Assembly: GCF_002243045.1 (NCBI RefSeq)
Contig: NZ_MBKP01000004.1
Location: 1 to 64,000, forward strand
Length of the DNA stretch: 64,000 bases
Source: Methanolobus psychrotolerans
Lineage (GTDB): Archaea; Halobacteriota; Methanosarcinia; Methanosarcinales; Methanosarcinaceae
Direction of reading: 5' to 3'
Below the pieces are notes generated by a model. It saw nothing but the letters and a program-made list of their open reading frames with translations, was not told where the DNA came from and ran no database searches. This document shows positions 28,419 through 36,919 of the stretch, piece by piece. Every line of letters starts with the position of its first letter. Positions within the stretch are counted from its first letter, which is position 1. The position numbers and the translations under genes are program-made.

Positions 28419-28694
28419 TTACTTTATGTAAAGTCCGCATTTGCATGCGCCACGCATTTCAACATCTCTGGCTCTTGCAGCACACGGACAGATAATCTTT
28501 TTATCCTGTTCCTTGTCTCCGGTTCTTTTCTGGCAGAAGCAGTACCATTCACCATACTGTTTCTTATTGTTGCAAATGCCCTTTACGGCAGTTGTGATAA
28601 CATCCCAGTCAGTATTGAGTTTGTATCCGGTCGTTTCCGCATTTTTCTTTGACCTGTCATAGAATTCGGCTTCTAGATCATTTTCGAATCTCAT
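28419..28694 (-). CDS. Ferredoxin:thioredoxin reductase catalytic-subunit homologue
   Basis: A 91-residue protein with the FTR catalytic Cys arrangement: YCFC, then IICPC, then ACKC. In plant and cyanobacterial FTR these Cys hold a [4Fe-4S] cluster and the redox-active disulfide that reduces thioredoxin with ferredoxin electrons. Methanogens carry stand-alone homologues called ferredoxin-dependent disulfide reductases. The plant CHC is CKC here. No variable chain is adjacent. It is located next to FprA and a rubrerythrin relative, consistent with redox defence. Confidence 0.85.
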   Translation of the reverse strand: MRFENDLEAEFYDRSKKNAETTGYKLNTDWDVITTAVKGICNNKKQYGEWYCFCQKRTGDKEQDKKIICPCAARARDVEMRGACKCGLYIK

Positions 28695-28739
28695 TTTAAC
28701 ACTCTCGGTATTTTCATATCAACATTAATTTCCATTAAT

Positions 28740-29951
28740 TTAATATTTTGCATTCTCTTTAGCCATTTCACCAAGCTTGTAGCCGATATCACGGCAAGCT
28801 TTTTTATCTTCTTCATAAGGTCTGAATTTAACCTGCATACTTTCCATGGCAAGTTCGAATTTTCCGCTTTCCAGCTCCTTCTCCATTCCCTTTACAGCCC
28901 CGCCGCCCCATCCGTAAGAGCCGAACAGGAAGTATTTCTTGCCTTTGGGTCGCAGTCCTTTCATATAACTGAGAAATCCGGACACGGTAAAGAACATTCC
29001 GTTGTTCATTGTGGGTGAGCCTATCGCAACGACCGGTGCATCCATGAGTTCTTTCATGGTCATGCTCCAGTCGTTCTTACGCAGGTGCCTCAGACGCACT
29101 TCTACCCCTGTTGCTCTTGCCCCTTCAACTATCTCCATAGCCATTTTCTCAGTGCTTCCCCACATGGTGTCATAGATAACAAGCACTTTCGGGACAGTAT
29201 CTCCCCTTGCCCACTTTTCATATGCTTCCACAATTTCCTGTATACTCTTTCTCCAGATCACTCCATGTGCTGGGGCTATCATTTGAGGGTTGACATCAAG
29301 CTTTTTCAGCTTGTCAACATATTTGAGTACCTGTGATCCGAATGGTAACAGGATGTTAGCATAGTATATGCCCGCATCTGCCATTACATCATCAACTTCA
29401 TCATCAAAACGTTTTGAGGTTGCAATATGCTGCCCGAAAGCATCATTTGAAAAGAGAATCCTGTCCTCTTTCACATATGTCTGCATGCTGTCCGGCCAGT
29501 GCAGCATAGTGGCTTCTATGAACATTAAAGTCCTTTTACCAAGGCTCAATTCATCCCCGGTCCCAACTATTCGCAGATCCCATTTGTCAAAACCTTCCTC
29601 TTTGTAATACTCGGAAAGTCCTGTCTGTCCTTTGGATGATGCAAACAACTTTGCGTTGGGCGCAATGTCCATAATAGTTGATATGGAGCTAGAATGGTCC
29701 ATCTCAACGTGGTTGGAAATAACATAGTCTATCTTTGCTGGATCGACTATCTGTCTGATGCGTTTGAGCATCTCTTCTGCAAAAGGTGCTTTTACAGTAT
29801 CTACTAGGGCAATTTTCTCATCAACTATAAGGTATGCGTTATAACTGCCACCTTTTGGTGTTTCGTATCCGTGGAAATCACGCAGGTTCCAGTCAACTAC
29901 ACCTACCCAGTATATACCTTTGGCCAGCTCGAGTGGTTTGTAATCATCCAT
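28740..29951 (-). CDS. fprA: A-type flavoprotein FprA (F420H2 oxidase type)
   Basis: A 403-residue protein with an N-terminal metallo-beta-lactamase-like di-iron domain (ligands in NHVEMDHSSS and the downstream HGVIWR) and a C-terminal flavodoxin domain (YDTMWGSTEKMA, SYGWGGGAVKGM). In methanogens FprA reduces O2 to water with coenzyme F420H2; related flavodiiron proteins reduce NO. ATG 29951 follows GAGGG at 6 bases and is preferred over the ATG at 29957 that abuts the SD. It lies between the FTR-like gene and the rubrerythrin-like gene, all in one direction. Confidence 0.93.
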   Translation of the reverse strand: MDDYKPLELAKGIYWVGVVDWNLRDFHGYETPKGGSYNAYLIVDEKIALVDTVKAPFAEEMLKRIRQIVDPAKIDYVISNHVEMDHSSSISTIMDIAPNAKLFASSKGQTGLSEYYKEEGFDKWDLRIVGTGDELSLGKRTLMFIEATMLHWPDSMQTYVKEDRILFSNDAFGQHIATSKRFDDEVDDVMADAGIYYANILLPFGSQVLKYVDKLKKLDVNPQMIAPAHGVIWRKSIQEIVEAYEKWARGDTVPKVLVIYDTMWGSTEKMAMEIVEGARATGVEVRLRHLRKNDWSMTMKELMDAPVVAIGSPTMNNGMFFTVSGFLSYMKGLRPKGKKYFLFGSYGWGGGAVKGMEKELESGKFELAMESMQVKFRPYEEDKKACRDIGYKLGEMAKENAKY

Positions 29952-29966
29952 AAACATCCCTCTGAT

Positions 29967-30455
29967 TCATGTCTGCATTCTGAATTCAGTTGCAGCGCCA
30001 AGTAACTCGTCAATTATCATGTAATGACCTCTTTCAGCAGCAGCCACCTTCTCAAAGAATGCTCGCTGCTCATCATCCTCTGCTCTTTTTGCAAGCTCTG
30101 TATAGAAATATTCGCTCTTGTGTTCAAACCGTAAGGCTGCAAGAAGTATGCCTACTTCTTCGAGTTTCTCATCTGAGAATTCCTCGGTGAAAGATGCCTC
30201 GAATTTAGGATAAATGAATTCAACTTCCGGGATCTGCTTGCTTTCCCTATATTGCATAAGGTAACCGGAATGTTTTTTCTCTTCGTCGGCAAGGAATATG
30301 TATAATTTGCTTGCAGTCTCGTTCTTCATAACGGATGCTTTTTCGCTGTAATACTCCATCCCCTCCTCTTCAAGTTCTATTGCCAGAGCAATTGCTTGGT
30401 CTATTGATTTTAGTTTATCCAGCTCTTCTGCGATCTCGTGTAGTATATCTTTCAT
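29967..30455 (-). CDS. Rubrerythrin-like ferritin-family protein
   Basis: About 162 residues with two ferritin-like helical hairpins carrying di-iron ligands (ELEEEGMEYY ... ADEEKKHSGY and RFEHKSEYFY ... AAAERGHYMI). There is no rubredoxin domain, so an external electron donor is needed. The family reduces peroxide or stores iron in anaerobes. The ORF track extends to 30533, but ATG 30455 has the SD AGGAGA and removes a non-conserved leader. It is 15 bases upstream of fprA, so the two are likely co-transcribed. Confidence 0.85.
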   Translation of the reverse strand: MKDILHEIAEELDKLKSIDQAIALAIELEEEGMEYYSEKASVMKNETASKLYIFLADEEKKHSGYLMQYRESKQIPEVEFIYPKFEASFTEEFSDEKLEEVGILLAALRFEHKSEYFYTELAKRAEDDEQRAFFEKVAAAERGHYMIIDELLGAATEFRMQT

Positions 30456-30727
30456 CTTAAAATCTCCTATAGAGCAATTAGTTATCATACTTAAAGTACC
30501 AACGCCCGCCTGTCGAACGAAGGCAAAACCCACTGTGTTAAATATTATTTAATTCTGGCTTAATATATCTTTCGAGCTCTGCTTCATCTTCCTGCAATTA
30601 TATTCCCATATAAAAGTTGGCAACCATCCCCTATTTAGAAAACTTTTTATTTGTAACAATACATTAATGTGCTTATATTTATCTGTCATTGGTTTTAAAA
30701 AATCATTTTTATTATAGAGGTAGTTGA

Positions 30728-31831
30728 ATGGACAAAATCAAGATCGCAATTGCAGGCATTGGTAATTGTGCAAGCTCTCTGATTCAAGGCATTGAATATT
30801 ACAAAAACAAAGAGGAAAAAGATGCAGTAGGTCTTATGCACTGGGATATTGGTGGGTACAGGCCATTTGACATTGAAGTAGTTGCTGCCTTTGATATTGA
30901 CGAAAGGAAAGTTGGAAGGGATGTTTCGGAGGCCATTTTTGCACCACCTAACTGTACGGCGGTATTTTGCCATGAGGTGCCTAAAACCGGTGCAATCGTC
31001 AAAATGGGGTGTATTCTTGACGGTGTTTCTGAACATATGCTAAATTACAGCGATAACCGGAGATTTATTCCTTCCACTGAAAAGGAAGCCAACAAAGAAT
31101 TTGTAGTGAATGAATTGAAGGAGTCAGGTGCAGATGTATTACTTAATTATCTTCCTGTAGGCTCTGAACAAGCCACCTGTTTCTATGCTGAATGTGCCCT
31201 TGATGCAGGAGTTGCATACATTAACAATATGCCTGTTTTCATCGTAAGCAATCCAGAATGGGCTGAGAAATTCAAGAAAAAAGGTATTCCCATAATAGGT
31301 GATGACATAAAGGCTCAGCTTGGTGCAACTATCACCCACAGGACCCTTGTAGACCTCTTCCGCAAACGTGGTGTCAAACTCGAGAGGACATACCAGCTTA
31401 ACACGGGGGGAAACACTGACTTCCTTAACATGCTTAACAGGAGCAGGCTTGCTTCAAAGAAGGAGTCAAAGACCGAAGCGGTCCAGTCCGTAGCTGGTCA
31501 GAGAATGGACGATGACAACATCCACGTCGGTCCTAGTGACTACGTGCCATGGCAGAACGATAACAAAGTCTGCTTCCTTCGAATGGAAGGTAAGCTTTTC
31601 GGCGATGTGCCTATGAACCTGGAGCTTCGTCTCTCAGTAGAGGATTCTCCAAACTCCGCTGGCGTGGTCATTGATGCTATCCGGTGCTGTAAGATTGCCC
31701 TTGAAAGGGGTATCGGTGGCATTTTGTACTCTCCGTCATCCTATTTCATGAAGCATCCCCCAAAGCAGTTCACAGATGATGAAGCCTATGTGATGACAGA
31801 TGAGTTCATCAGAGGCCTGCGCGATAATTGA
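30728..31831 (+). CDS. Inositol-1-phosphate synthase (archaeal type)
   Basis: A 367-residue NAD-dependent enzyme converting glucose 6-phosphate to L-myo-inositol-1-phosphate, used for archaeal inositol lipids and, in some species, compatible solutes. Family features are GIGNCASSLIQGIEYY (Rossmann loop), the Asp-rich QLNTGGNTDFLNM and the conserved VGPSDYVPWQNDNKVC. SD AGAGGTAG precedes the ATG. The DUF429-like gene follows 13 bases later. Confidence 0.9.
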   Translation: MDKIKIAIAGIGNCASSLIQGIEYYKNKEEKDAVGLMHWDIGGYRPFDIEVVAAFDIDERKVGRDVSEAIFAPPNCTAVFCHEVPKTGAIVKMGCILDGVSEHMLNYSDNRRFIPSTEKEANKEFVVNELKESGADVLLNYLPVGSEQATCFYAECALDAGVAYINNMPVFIVSNPEWAEKFKKKGIPIIGDDIKAQLGATITHRTLVDLFRKRGVKLERTYQLNTGGNTDFLNMLNRSRLASKKESKTEAVQSVAGQRMDDDNIHVGPSDYVPWQNDNKVCFLRMEGKLFGDVPMNLELRLSVEDSPNSAGVVIDAIRCCKIALERGIGGILYSPSSYFMKHPPKQFTDDEAYVMTDEFIRGLRDN

Positions 31832-31844
31832 ACCGGAATTATAC

Positions 31845-32672
31845 ATGACCTTTGATGCTGCCGGAAGAACACGCAGAATATATGGAGTTGATTTCAGTGG
31901 TGCAAAGGATGCAGGCCGCAAAATATGGATAAGTGAATGTGTTGCAGAGGGAGATGCACTCTTCCTTCTCAACTGTTATCCTGCATATGACCTTGTTCCT
32001 GGTAAGTTCAAAGATCGTGAGCTTTGTCTTTCTGCTTTGTGTGACCTGATTGTTTCAAGCAGAAATTCTGTTTTCGGGATGGATTTTCCTTTCAGTCTTC
32101 CGGAACAATTGATGTCCGGAAAGGACTGGTATTCTTTTGTATCTGATTTTCCTTGTGAGTATCACTCTGCAGACGAATTTCGAAAGGCTATGCAGGCAGC
32201 AGGGGGGAATACTGAGTTAAAGCGTCTGACAGATGTTGAGGTCAAAGCACCTTTTAGCGTGTATAATCTCTGGGTATTCAAACAGACATATCATGGGATT
32301 TGTGATGTTGTGCGTCCTCTTGTAATGGCTGGTAAAGTCTGTGTACTGCCAATGCAGAAACCACTGAATGATAAACCGTGGCTTATGGAGATATGTCCGG
32401 CATCAACACTAAAAAGTGAGGGCCTGTACATTACTTATAAAGGCAGGTCTGAAAAAGAGAAAAAGACAAGAGAACATATCCTGGATGAAATGCTCTGCAA
32501 AGGAATAACTATCCCGGAAATCCTCAGGGAAGAAATCATACATAATAAGGATGGGGATGCCCTGGACAGTTTCATTGCGGCATATGCCACATTCCGGTCT
32601 GTCAGGAAACTGGGCGATATAGTTGGCAATCTGCCCGATATCTATCTCCGGGAGGGTTATACTTTCTTCTAG
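31845..32672 (+). CDS. DUF429-like protein (RNase H-fold)
   Basis: About 275 residues. The N-terminal YGVDFSGAKDAGRK and C-terminal DALDSFIAAYAT resemble the acidic residues of the RNase H-like fold predicted for DUF429 proteins, so a nuclease role is possible but unproven. The ORF track start at 31800 overlaps the inositol phosphate synthase by 32 bases; ATG 31845 begins close to the conserved domain and is preferred. It converges on the AfpA gene with a 4-base overlap of stops. Confidence 0.62.
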   Translation: MTFDAAGRTRRIYGVDFSGAKDAGRKIWISECVAEGDALFLLNCYPAYDLVPGKFKDRELCLSALCDLIVSSRNSVFGMDFPFSLPEQLMSGKDWYSFVSDFPCEYHSADEFRKAMQAAGGNTELKRLTDVEVKAPFSVYNLWVFKQTYHGICDVVRPLVMAGKVCVLPMQKPLNDKPWLMEICPASTLKSEGLYITYKGRSEKEKKTREHILDEMLCKGITIPEILREEIIHNKDGDALDSFIAAYATFRSVRKLGDIVGNLPDIYLREGYTFF

Positions 32673-33214
32673 TCCTTACTGACGCCAAGTAATTCATAGA
32701 TGTCTTCAGGTTTTTTGAGTACAGTTATGTTCTCCATCTGCATGAGTTTCTCGGTATTGGATACATCTACTTCACGCATTTTTAATTCCATCACACGTCC
32801 TTCCGGGGATACTGTCTTCAATGTGCCTCTTTTCTGGTCAACAGGAAGGATGTAAATGGGTGTTTTTCCCTTTGCGGTTTGTGCAACAACGTTTGTGACA
32901 AGGGTATCTGCAATGCCGTATACAATCTTAGCCACGGTGTTTGAGGTTGTAGGGGCAATGATAAGGGCATCGTAATATCCTACTTGCAAGGGGCCAGCGA
33001 TGAAAGGAGAATTAGGTCCTGCATCAGTCTTGAAATTAGGAAAGTCCTTTTGTATATCATTCCACATACGGTACCATTTCATGACGGTTTCGCCTTCCTT
33101 GGACAAGAATACCATTATCTCGATGTTGCTCTTCTTCTTGATATCGACCATTACGTCGTATGTTTCTTTTATCAGGTCTCCTGACCCGGTAATTCCCCAT
33201 GCTATTCTTTTCAT
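32669..33214 (-). CDS. afpA: Archaeoflavoprotein AfpA-like protein
   Basis: A 181-residue flavoprotein of the UbiX/PPC-decarboxylase-like Rossmann fold (WGITGSGDLIKETYDVM, APTTSNTVAKIVYGIADTL, ILPVDQKRGT). AfpA from Archaeoglobus fulgidus is an FMN protein that takes electrons from ferredoxin, and related genes occur in methanogens. It is the last gene of a redox block that includes a ferredoxin, an Isf-type flavoprotein, an FNR-like reductase and a multiheme cytochrome. Its physiological electron acceptor is not known. Confidence 0.8.
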   Translation of the reverse strand: MKRIAWGITGSGDLIKETYDVMVDIKKKSNIEIMVFLSKEGETVMKWYRMWNDIQKDFPNFKTDAGPNSPFIAGPLQVGYYDALIIAPTTSNTVAKIVYGIADTLVTNVVAQTAKGKTPIYILPVDQKRGTLKTVSPEGRVMELKMREVDVSNTEKLMQMENITVLKKPEDIYELLGVSKD

Positions 33215-33243
33215 AATCCTTCCTCACCTCATGTATAGCTTAA

Positions 33244-33942
33244 TTAATATCCTATCAACGATTCCTTGTTGATCTTGCTATCGGATATTTGTATATTGTG
33301 TAGCATCTCCATCATTGAATCCACCATCGGGGGTGGCCCGCAGACGTAGAATACCCTCTCTGCATAATCCGGCACTTCTCTCAGGAGCAGGTTCTCACAT
33401 ATACGCTCCCGGCATCCTGTCCATTCCTCTGAGGCTCTTGTGAGGGTATTGAACACTTTCAGTCCGGGATTCTTCACTTTCATTTCTTCGAGTTCTTCTA
33501 CAAATATCATGTCCTGCTCAGTCTTGTCACTGCATATCAGCATAATATCCGTACTGAGCTTCATATCAGTGCAACATTTACATATGCTGATCATCGGGGT
33601 GATGCCGATTCCACCGCTCAGGAGTGCTATCTTCTCATATTCTCCTTCAAAGGTCATCTTTCCAAAAGGTCCTTTTATATCTGCGACATCTCCTGTTTCC
33701 ATGTAATCCAGCATATTGGAGAATTCATGACCTGTAAGCTTCTTTGTAAATTCAATATGGTCTTTTTCAGTGGGACTGCTTGACAGGCTGAACGCCTTGC
33801 TCATCTTTTTCCCGTTGGCATTGAGTGCGACTGTGATGTATTGCCCTGCTTTGTAAACAAATCCATCAGGCCTTCTGAACCGGAAGCTCTTCACATTGTA
33901 TGCTCTTTTTATTATTTCGGTTACAGGTTCTTCAAACTCCAG
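33244..33942 (-). CDS. FAD-dependent ferredoxin-NAD(P)+ reductase-like protein, CTG start
   Basis: About 232 residues of the FNR superfamily. Visible are the FAD motif KAFSLSSSP (variant of RxYS), the NAD-binding GGIGITPMISI and the C-terminal CGPPPMVDSM. There is no [2Fe-2S] domain. The ORF track begins at GTG 33894, which would remove LEFEEPVTEIIKRAYN, the expected first strand. The only start-like codon preserving it is CTG 33942, five bases after GGAGGTG, so CTG initiation is proposed. It lies between the Isf-type flavoprotein (11-base gap) and AfpA and probably passes electrons between NAD(P)H or F420 pools and these carriers. Confidence 0.8.
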   Translation of the reverse strand: MEFEEPVTEIIKRAYNVKSFRFRRPDGFVYKAGQYITVALNANGKKMSKAFSLSSSPTEKDHIEFTKKLTGHEFSNMLDYMETGDVADIKGPFGKMTFEGEYEKIALLSGGIGITPMISICKCCTDMKLSTDIMLICSDKTEQDMIFVEELEEMKVKNPGLKVFNTLTRASEEWTGCRERICENLLLREVPDYAERVFYVCGPPPMVDSMMEMLHNIQISDSKINKESLIGY

Positions 33943-33953
33943 GCTTGCACCTC

Positions 33954-34574
33954 CTACCGGATATTTTTCATTGTGATGGCAGTCTTCATTAGTTTGTTGA
34001 TGGTTCTGTGAAGGCTTCGGATCCCTTCTGAATCTTCAGCAACTCCTTCAGCACCCTTGTCCTTTGACCAGAAAGTTCCTCCCAGGTTCGATCCAAAGGA
34101 GCCGCCTCCAACGGGTATCATCTCACTGATAACATAAAAGTTGATAATTGCCTGTATTGCCGGTTCCTGCCCTCCGATCCTGTCTCCGCCAACTGCAGTT
34201 GCGGCACCTACTTTGTTCATGAAGGCCTTCGGGTCACGGGCAACAACCGCACGGCACCGGTCAATTATGGTTTTTGTCTGGGCACTTAAAGTGCCTTGAT
34301 ATACGGGAGTGCCAATTATCCAGGCATCAGCCCAGAGCATTTTGTCATAGAGCTCCACAAGGTCATCCTTGTGAATGCATCCTTCTTTTTTACGGACACA
34401 GTAATCGCAATGAATGCAGAATTTCATGTTCTTGCCACTAGCAGAAAAATATTCAATTTCTGCACCATATTTTTCATGTGCGTATCTAAGAGCTTCATTG
34501 ACAATATAATCTGTAGATTTCTTCCGGGGGCTGCCTGAGATTCCCAGTAGCCGAATGCTGGTGTCATCGGACAT
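33954..34574 (-). CDS. Iron-sulfur flavoprotein (Isf-type)
   Basis: A 206-residue flavodoxin-like FMN protein with the compact Cys motif CIHCDYCVRKKEGC that binds the [4Fe-4S] cluster of Methanosarcina Isf. Other features are the FMN loop GISGSPRKKSTDYIV and IIGTPVYQGTLSAQTK. Isf of Methanosarcina accepts electrons from ferredoxin and can reduce O2 and H2O2. Here it follows the ferredoxin gene by 20 bases, matching such a partnership. SD GGAG is 8 bases before the ATG. Confidence 0.88.
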   Translation of the reverse strand: MSDDTSIRLLGISGSPRKKSTDYIVNEALRYAHEKYGAEIEYFSASGKNMKFCIHCDYCVRKKEGCIHKDDLVELYDKMLWADAWIIGTPVYQGTLSAQTKTIIDRCRAVVARDPKAFMNKVGAATAVGGDRIGGQEPAIQAIINFYVISEMIPVGGGSFGSNLGGTFWSKDKGAEGVAEDSEGIRSLHRTINKLMKTAITMKNIR

Positions 34575-34594
34575 TTATGGCACTCCGTTTTGTC

Positions 34595-34786
34595 TTAGTC
34601 CAATGTTATTGCTTCTGTGGGACAGGCATCAACACAGTTGCCGCATTCCACACAGTCATCAGGGCGTGCGATGACGGATTTGAGTTCTCCGTTCTCGTCT
34701 GCTTCAATGTCTATAACATCAGTTGGGCATGATTCAGAACATGCACCTATTCCTTCACATTTGTTCTTATCTACCTTTGGTGGCAT
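34595..34786 (-). CDS. Two-cluster ferredoxin with one altered cluster motif
   Basis: A 63-residue bacterial-type ferredoxin. The second motif CVECGNCVDACP is complete for a [4Fe-4S] cluster. The first reads CEGIGACSESCP, with Ile in place of the second Cys, so that site has three local Cys and may hold a [3Fe-4S] or unusual [4Fe-4S] cluster, as in other CxGxGxC-type ferredoxins. SD GGAGG. It is encoded between the multiheme cytochrome and the Isf-type flavoprotein and is likely their electron-transfer partner. Confidence 0.9.
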   Translation of the reverse strand: MPPKVDKNKCEGIGACSESCPTDVIDIEADENGELKSVIARPDDCVECGNCVDACPTEAITLD

Positions 34787-34801
34787 TTTTCATTTCCTCC
34801 T

Positions 34802-36208
34802 TTATTTTCTGTTAATGTACATCCTCAGGATAAGGGCGATTGTAGCAGTAAAGGTGCTAAATCCTGGCGTTGGCTCTGTTCCCTCTTTAGGAGATGCATC
34901 AGGATGGTATATTGTATTGGAAGCTTCGTTCATCTGTATTACAGGTACTTCATAAGTTCCCTTCTCAAACAGTTTATCGATAAGTTCCTGGGATGCTGAC
35001 CTGTAATTCAGGCTGGTTTCCACCTTCAGCGGATAAACAACATCTTCGGAGAGGATGAATGTGTGCTTTTCCTCCACAGTTTTCTCTGGTCCTATCCTGT
35101 TATCCTCCAGTACCCTGTCAGCCAGCCAGAAGCTTTCGGTTGCGGTACCTTCACTGTCGCCGAGTACATTATTGTAAATTCTCTTTGCTGACTTGATACT
35201 TCCCTCGGTGTCAAGGGTTCCGGCACTGTAAATCTCATGACCTTCAGCGTCTGTGACTACCATTTCAAGCCATATTTGCCTTATCTCGGAAACCCCGGTT
35301 GGTATATTGTGCCCGGCTCCAGAATTTGTGATGGATACTTCAATAATTACCTCTTCTCCTGCGGATGCAACTTCCGGTGCTCTTACCTCTAGGGTAGCAG
35401 CGTTCTGAAGTCTTTCAGTAGCCATTTTAGCTACGTCTTCAGCACCAAATATCATGGGGATGAATGCATTTCCACCCGTTATTGCATGTAATGAGATGTG
35501 TTCTCTTTTAGGGGCACCTGACCCCGAGCGTCCGGGATTTGCTTTATACTCTGTGATGCCTTCTGTCATATGGCAATCCTGGCAGACCACATTGTCTTTG
35601 CCATACTGGCTGTCCTTCCAGGTTGAATACGTGTCATCTATAACAAGTCCGTTTACGGGATGTATCACTTCATGGCACATGCCGCAATATTCTGCCTGGG
35701 TGTATAGCTTGAGGTATTCAGAATCATGATATGCAGATTTTGAGTCTTCAAATGGTCCCCATTTAATATCTCCGGGGGTAATTATGAAGGGTGCATTGCC
35801 TATTCCGTCACTTCCTGATATTACATGGCAGAAATCACACTGTACTCCAAGCTTGGAAATGTCACTCATTCCTGATCCGTCTATGGGTGGTATCTCACCT
35901 GATACAACGCCTATAGGTGTGTGGCAACGAGCACAAAATTCGTCTACAAGTCCGTCAGTGTCTATGCTTGCAACTTTTACTTCTTCCAGGTAGAAAGGGT
36001 CCAGATATGCATTGAAATGCATTGTGCCTTCCCATTGTCCATAAATAATGGCATGGCATTGACGACATCTACTCTCATATGTAAAGTCATCAGCAGAATA
36101 TTCCCCAAACTTTGTAGCTTCTGCTGCAGCTGTAAAACTGCTGACCACAGATGCTAATATGATGGCTGCCAGTAAAAACAGCCCCCATTTTACACTAGTC
36201 CCCTTCAT
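34802..36208 (-). CDS. Pentaheme c-type cytochrome, secreted and PGF-CTERM anchored
   Basis: A 468-residue protein with an N-terminal signal peptide (hydrophobic residues 9-29) and five CxxCH haem sites: CRQCH (about 48), CARCH (92), CDFCH (124), CGMCH (175) and CQDCH (209). The spacing and the YGQWEGTMHFNAY context recall cytochrome c554-type folds. Residues 280-430 form a beta-rich domain (SGAGHNIPTG). The C-terminus PTPGF plus hydrophobic helix plus RMYINRK is a PGF-CTERM signal, processed by archaeosortase A, so the protein should be anchored outside the membrane. It differs from the heptaheme MmcA of Methanosarcina acetivorans. The substrate is unknown. Confidence 0.9.
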   Translation of the reverse strand: MKGTSVKWGLFLLAAIILASVVSSFTAAAEATKFGEYSADDFTYESRCRQCHAIIYGQWEGTMHFNAYLDPFYLEEVKVASIDTDGLVDEFCARCHTPIGVVSGEIPPIDGSGMSDISKLGVQCDFCHVISGSDGIGNAPFIITPGDIKWGPFEDSKSAYHDSEYLKLYTQAEYCGMCHEVIHPVNGLVIDDTYSTWKDSQYGKDNVVCQDCHMTEGITEYKANPGRSGSGAPKREHISLHAITGGNAFIPMIFGAEDVAKMATERLQNAATLEVRAPEVASAGEEVIIEVSITNSGAGHNIPTGVSEIRQIWLEMVVTDAEGHEIYSAGTLDTEGSIKSAKRIYNNVLGDSEGTATESFWLADRVLEDNRIGPEKTVEEKHTFILSEDVVYPLKVETSLNYRSASQELIDKLFEKGTYEVPVIQMNEASNTIYHPDASPKEGTEPTPGFSTFTATIALILRMYINRK

Positions 36209-36285
36209 TTCCTATCCTCAGTAGCATATGGATGTCAAATTAAATAAGCTCAAAAGGGATCAGACAGGTCCCTTAACAGATTTTC

Positions 36286-36657
36286 TTACTTCAGCAGTTT
36301 CAATGCATCTCTGCATGCAGCAACTGCAGGAGCACCAGATGTTATGAATATAACATCCATTGTCTCCATTATTTCTTCTTTAGTTGCTCCGTTTTTCAGT
36401 GCACTCTTCATCTGTGATGCAACACAGCGTTCGCACTGCTTTGATGCAACGACCGCAAGAGCCATCAGTATCTTTGTTTTAGCAGGCAGTGCTCCGTCAC
36501 TGAGTATCTTGTTATTGCACATATTGTATTTGTGAAGGAATTCCGGTTCAAGCTCTCCAAGGATTTCCAGTATCTGAGGTGTGAATCCTAATTTTCCGGA
36601 CATGTCATCAATGATCTCTCTGTGTCCGCATCCTCTTCCTTTATTTTCTCCGCACAT
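36286..36657 (-). CDS. Carboxymuconolactone decarboxylase / AhpD-like protein
   Basis: A 123-residue helical protein of the CMD superfamily with a redox-type CxxC ([22 protein letters not shown]) and an additional N-terminal Cys-rich stretch ([14 protein letters not shown]). AhpD-like members reduce peroxiredoxins or act in thiol redox reactions. It lies 77 bases upstream of the cytochrome gene and downstream of the DUF2180 pair, so it is probably part of the same redox block. Confidence 0.82.
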   Translation of the reverse strand: MCGENKGRGCGHREIIDDMSGKLGFTPQILEILGELEPEFLHKYNMCNNKILSDGALPAKTKILMALAVVASKQCERCVASQMKSALKNGATKEEIMETMDVIFITSGAPAVAACRDALKLLK

Positions 36658-36692
36658 AATTTTCCTCCTTATTGTTACGTATGACTGTATAA

Positions 36693-36911
36693 TTAGTCAA
36701 ATGCATCTTCAATCGTCTGGTTAAAACAGTAGTGACACATGATCCTTGGCAATCCTTTTGGAAGCCTTTTAACATGAGGCGGCTGTCCTACTGATACAGG
36801 AAGTTCGAGTTCCTTTACATGTTCGGTACAAAGACCTTTTCCGCAAGTAATACATACACAAGTTGCTTCAGTGTCTTTCGCTTCTTCCATGCAGTCATAA
36901 CATTTCATCAT
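36693..36911 (-). CDS. DUF2180 zinc-ribbon protein (copy 1)
   Basis: A 72-residue Cys-rich protein. The N-terminus [25 protein letters not shown] with CTEH and the later IMCHYCFN give metal-binding pairs typical of DUF2180, a methanogen-enriched family of unknown function that resembles B-box-type zinc fingers. It lies 8 bases after the related gene at 36920-37159. Two adjacent ATGs are possible starts. Confidence 0.8.
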   Translation of the reverse strand: MMKCYDCMEEAKDTEATCVCITCGKGLCTEHVKELELPVSVGQPPHVKRLPKGLPRIMCHYCFNQTIEDAFD

Positions 36912-36919
36912 GATATCAC

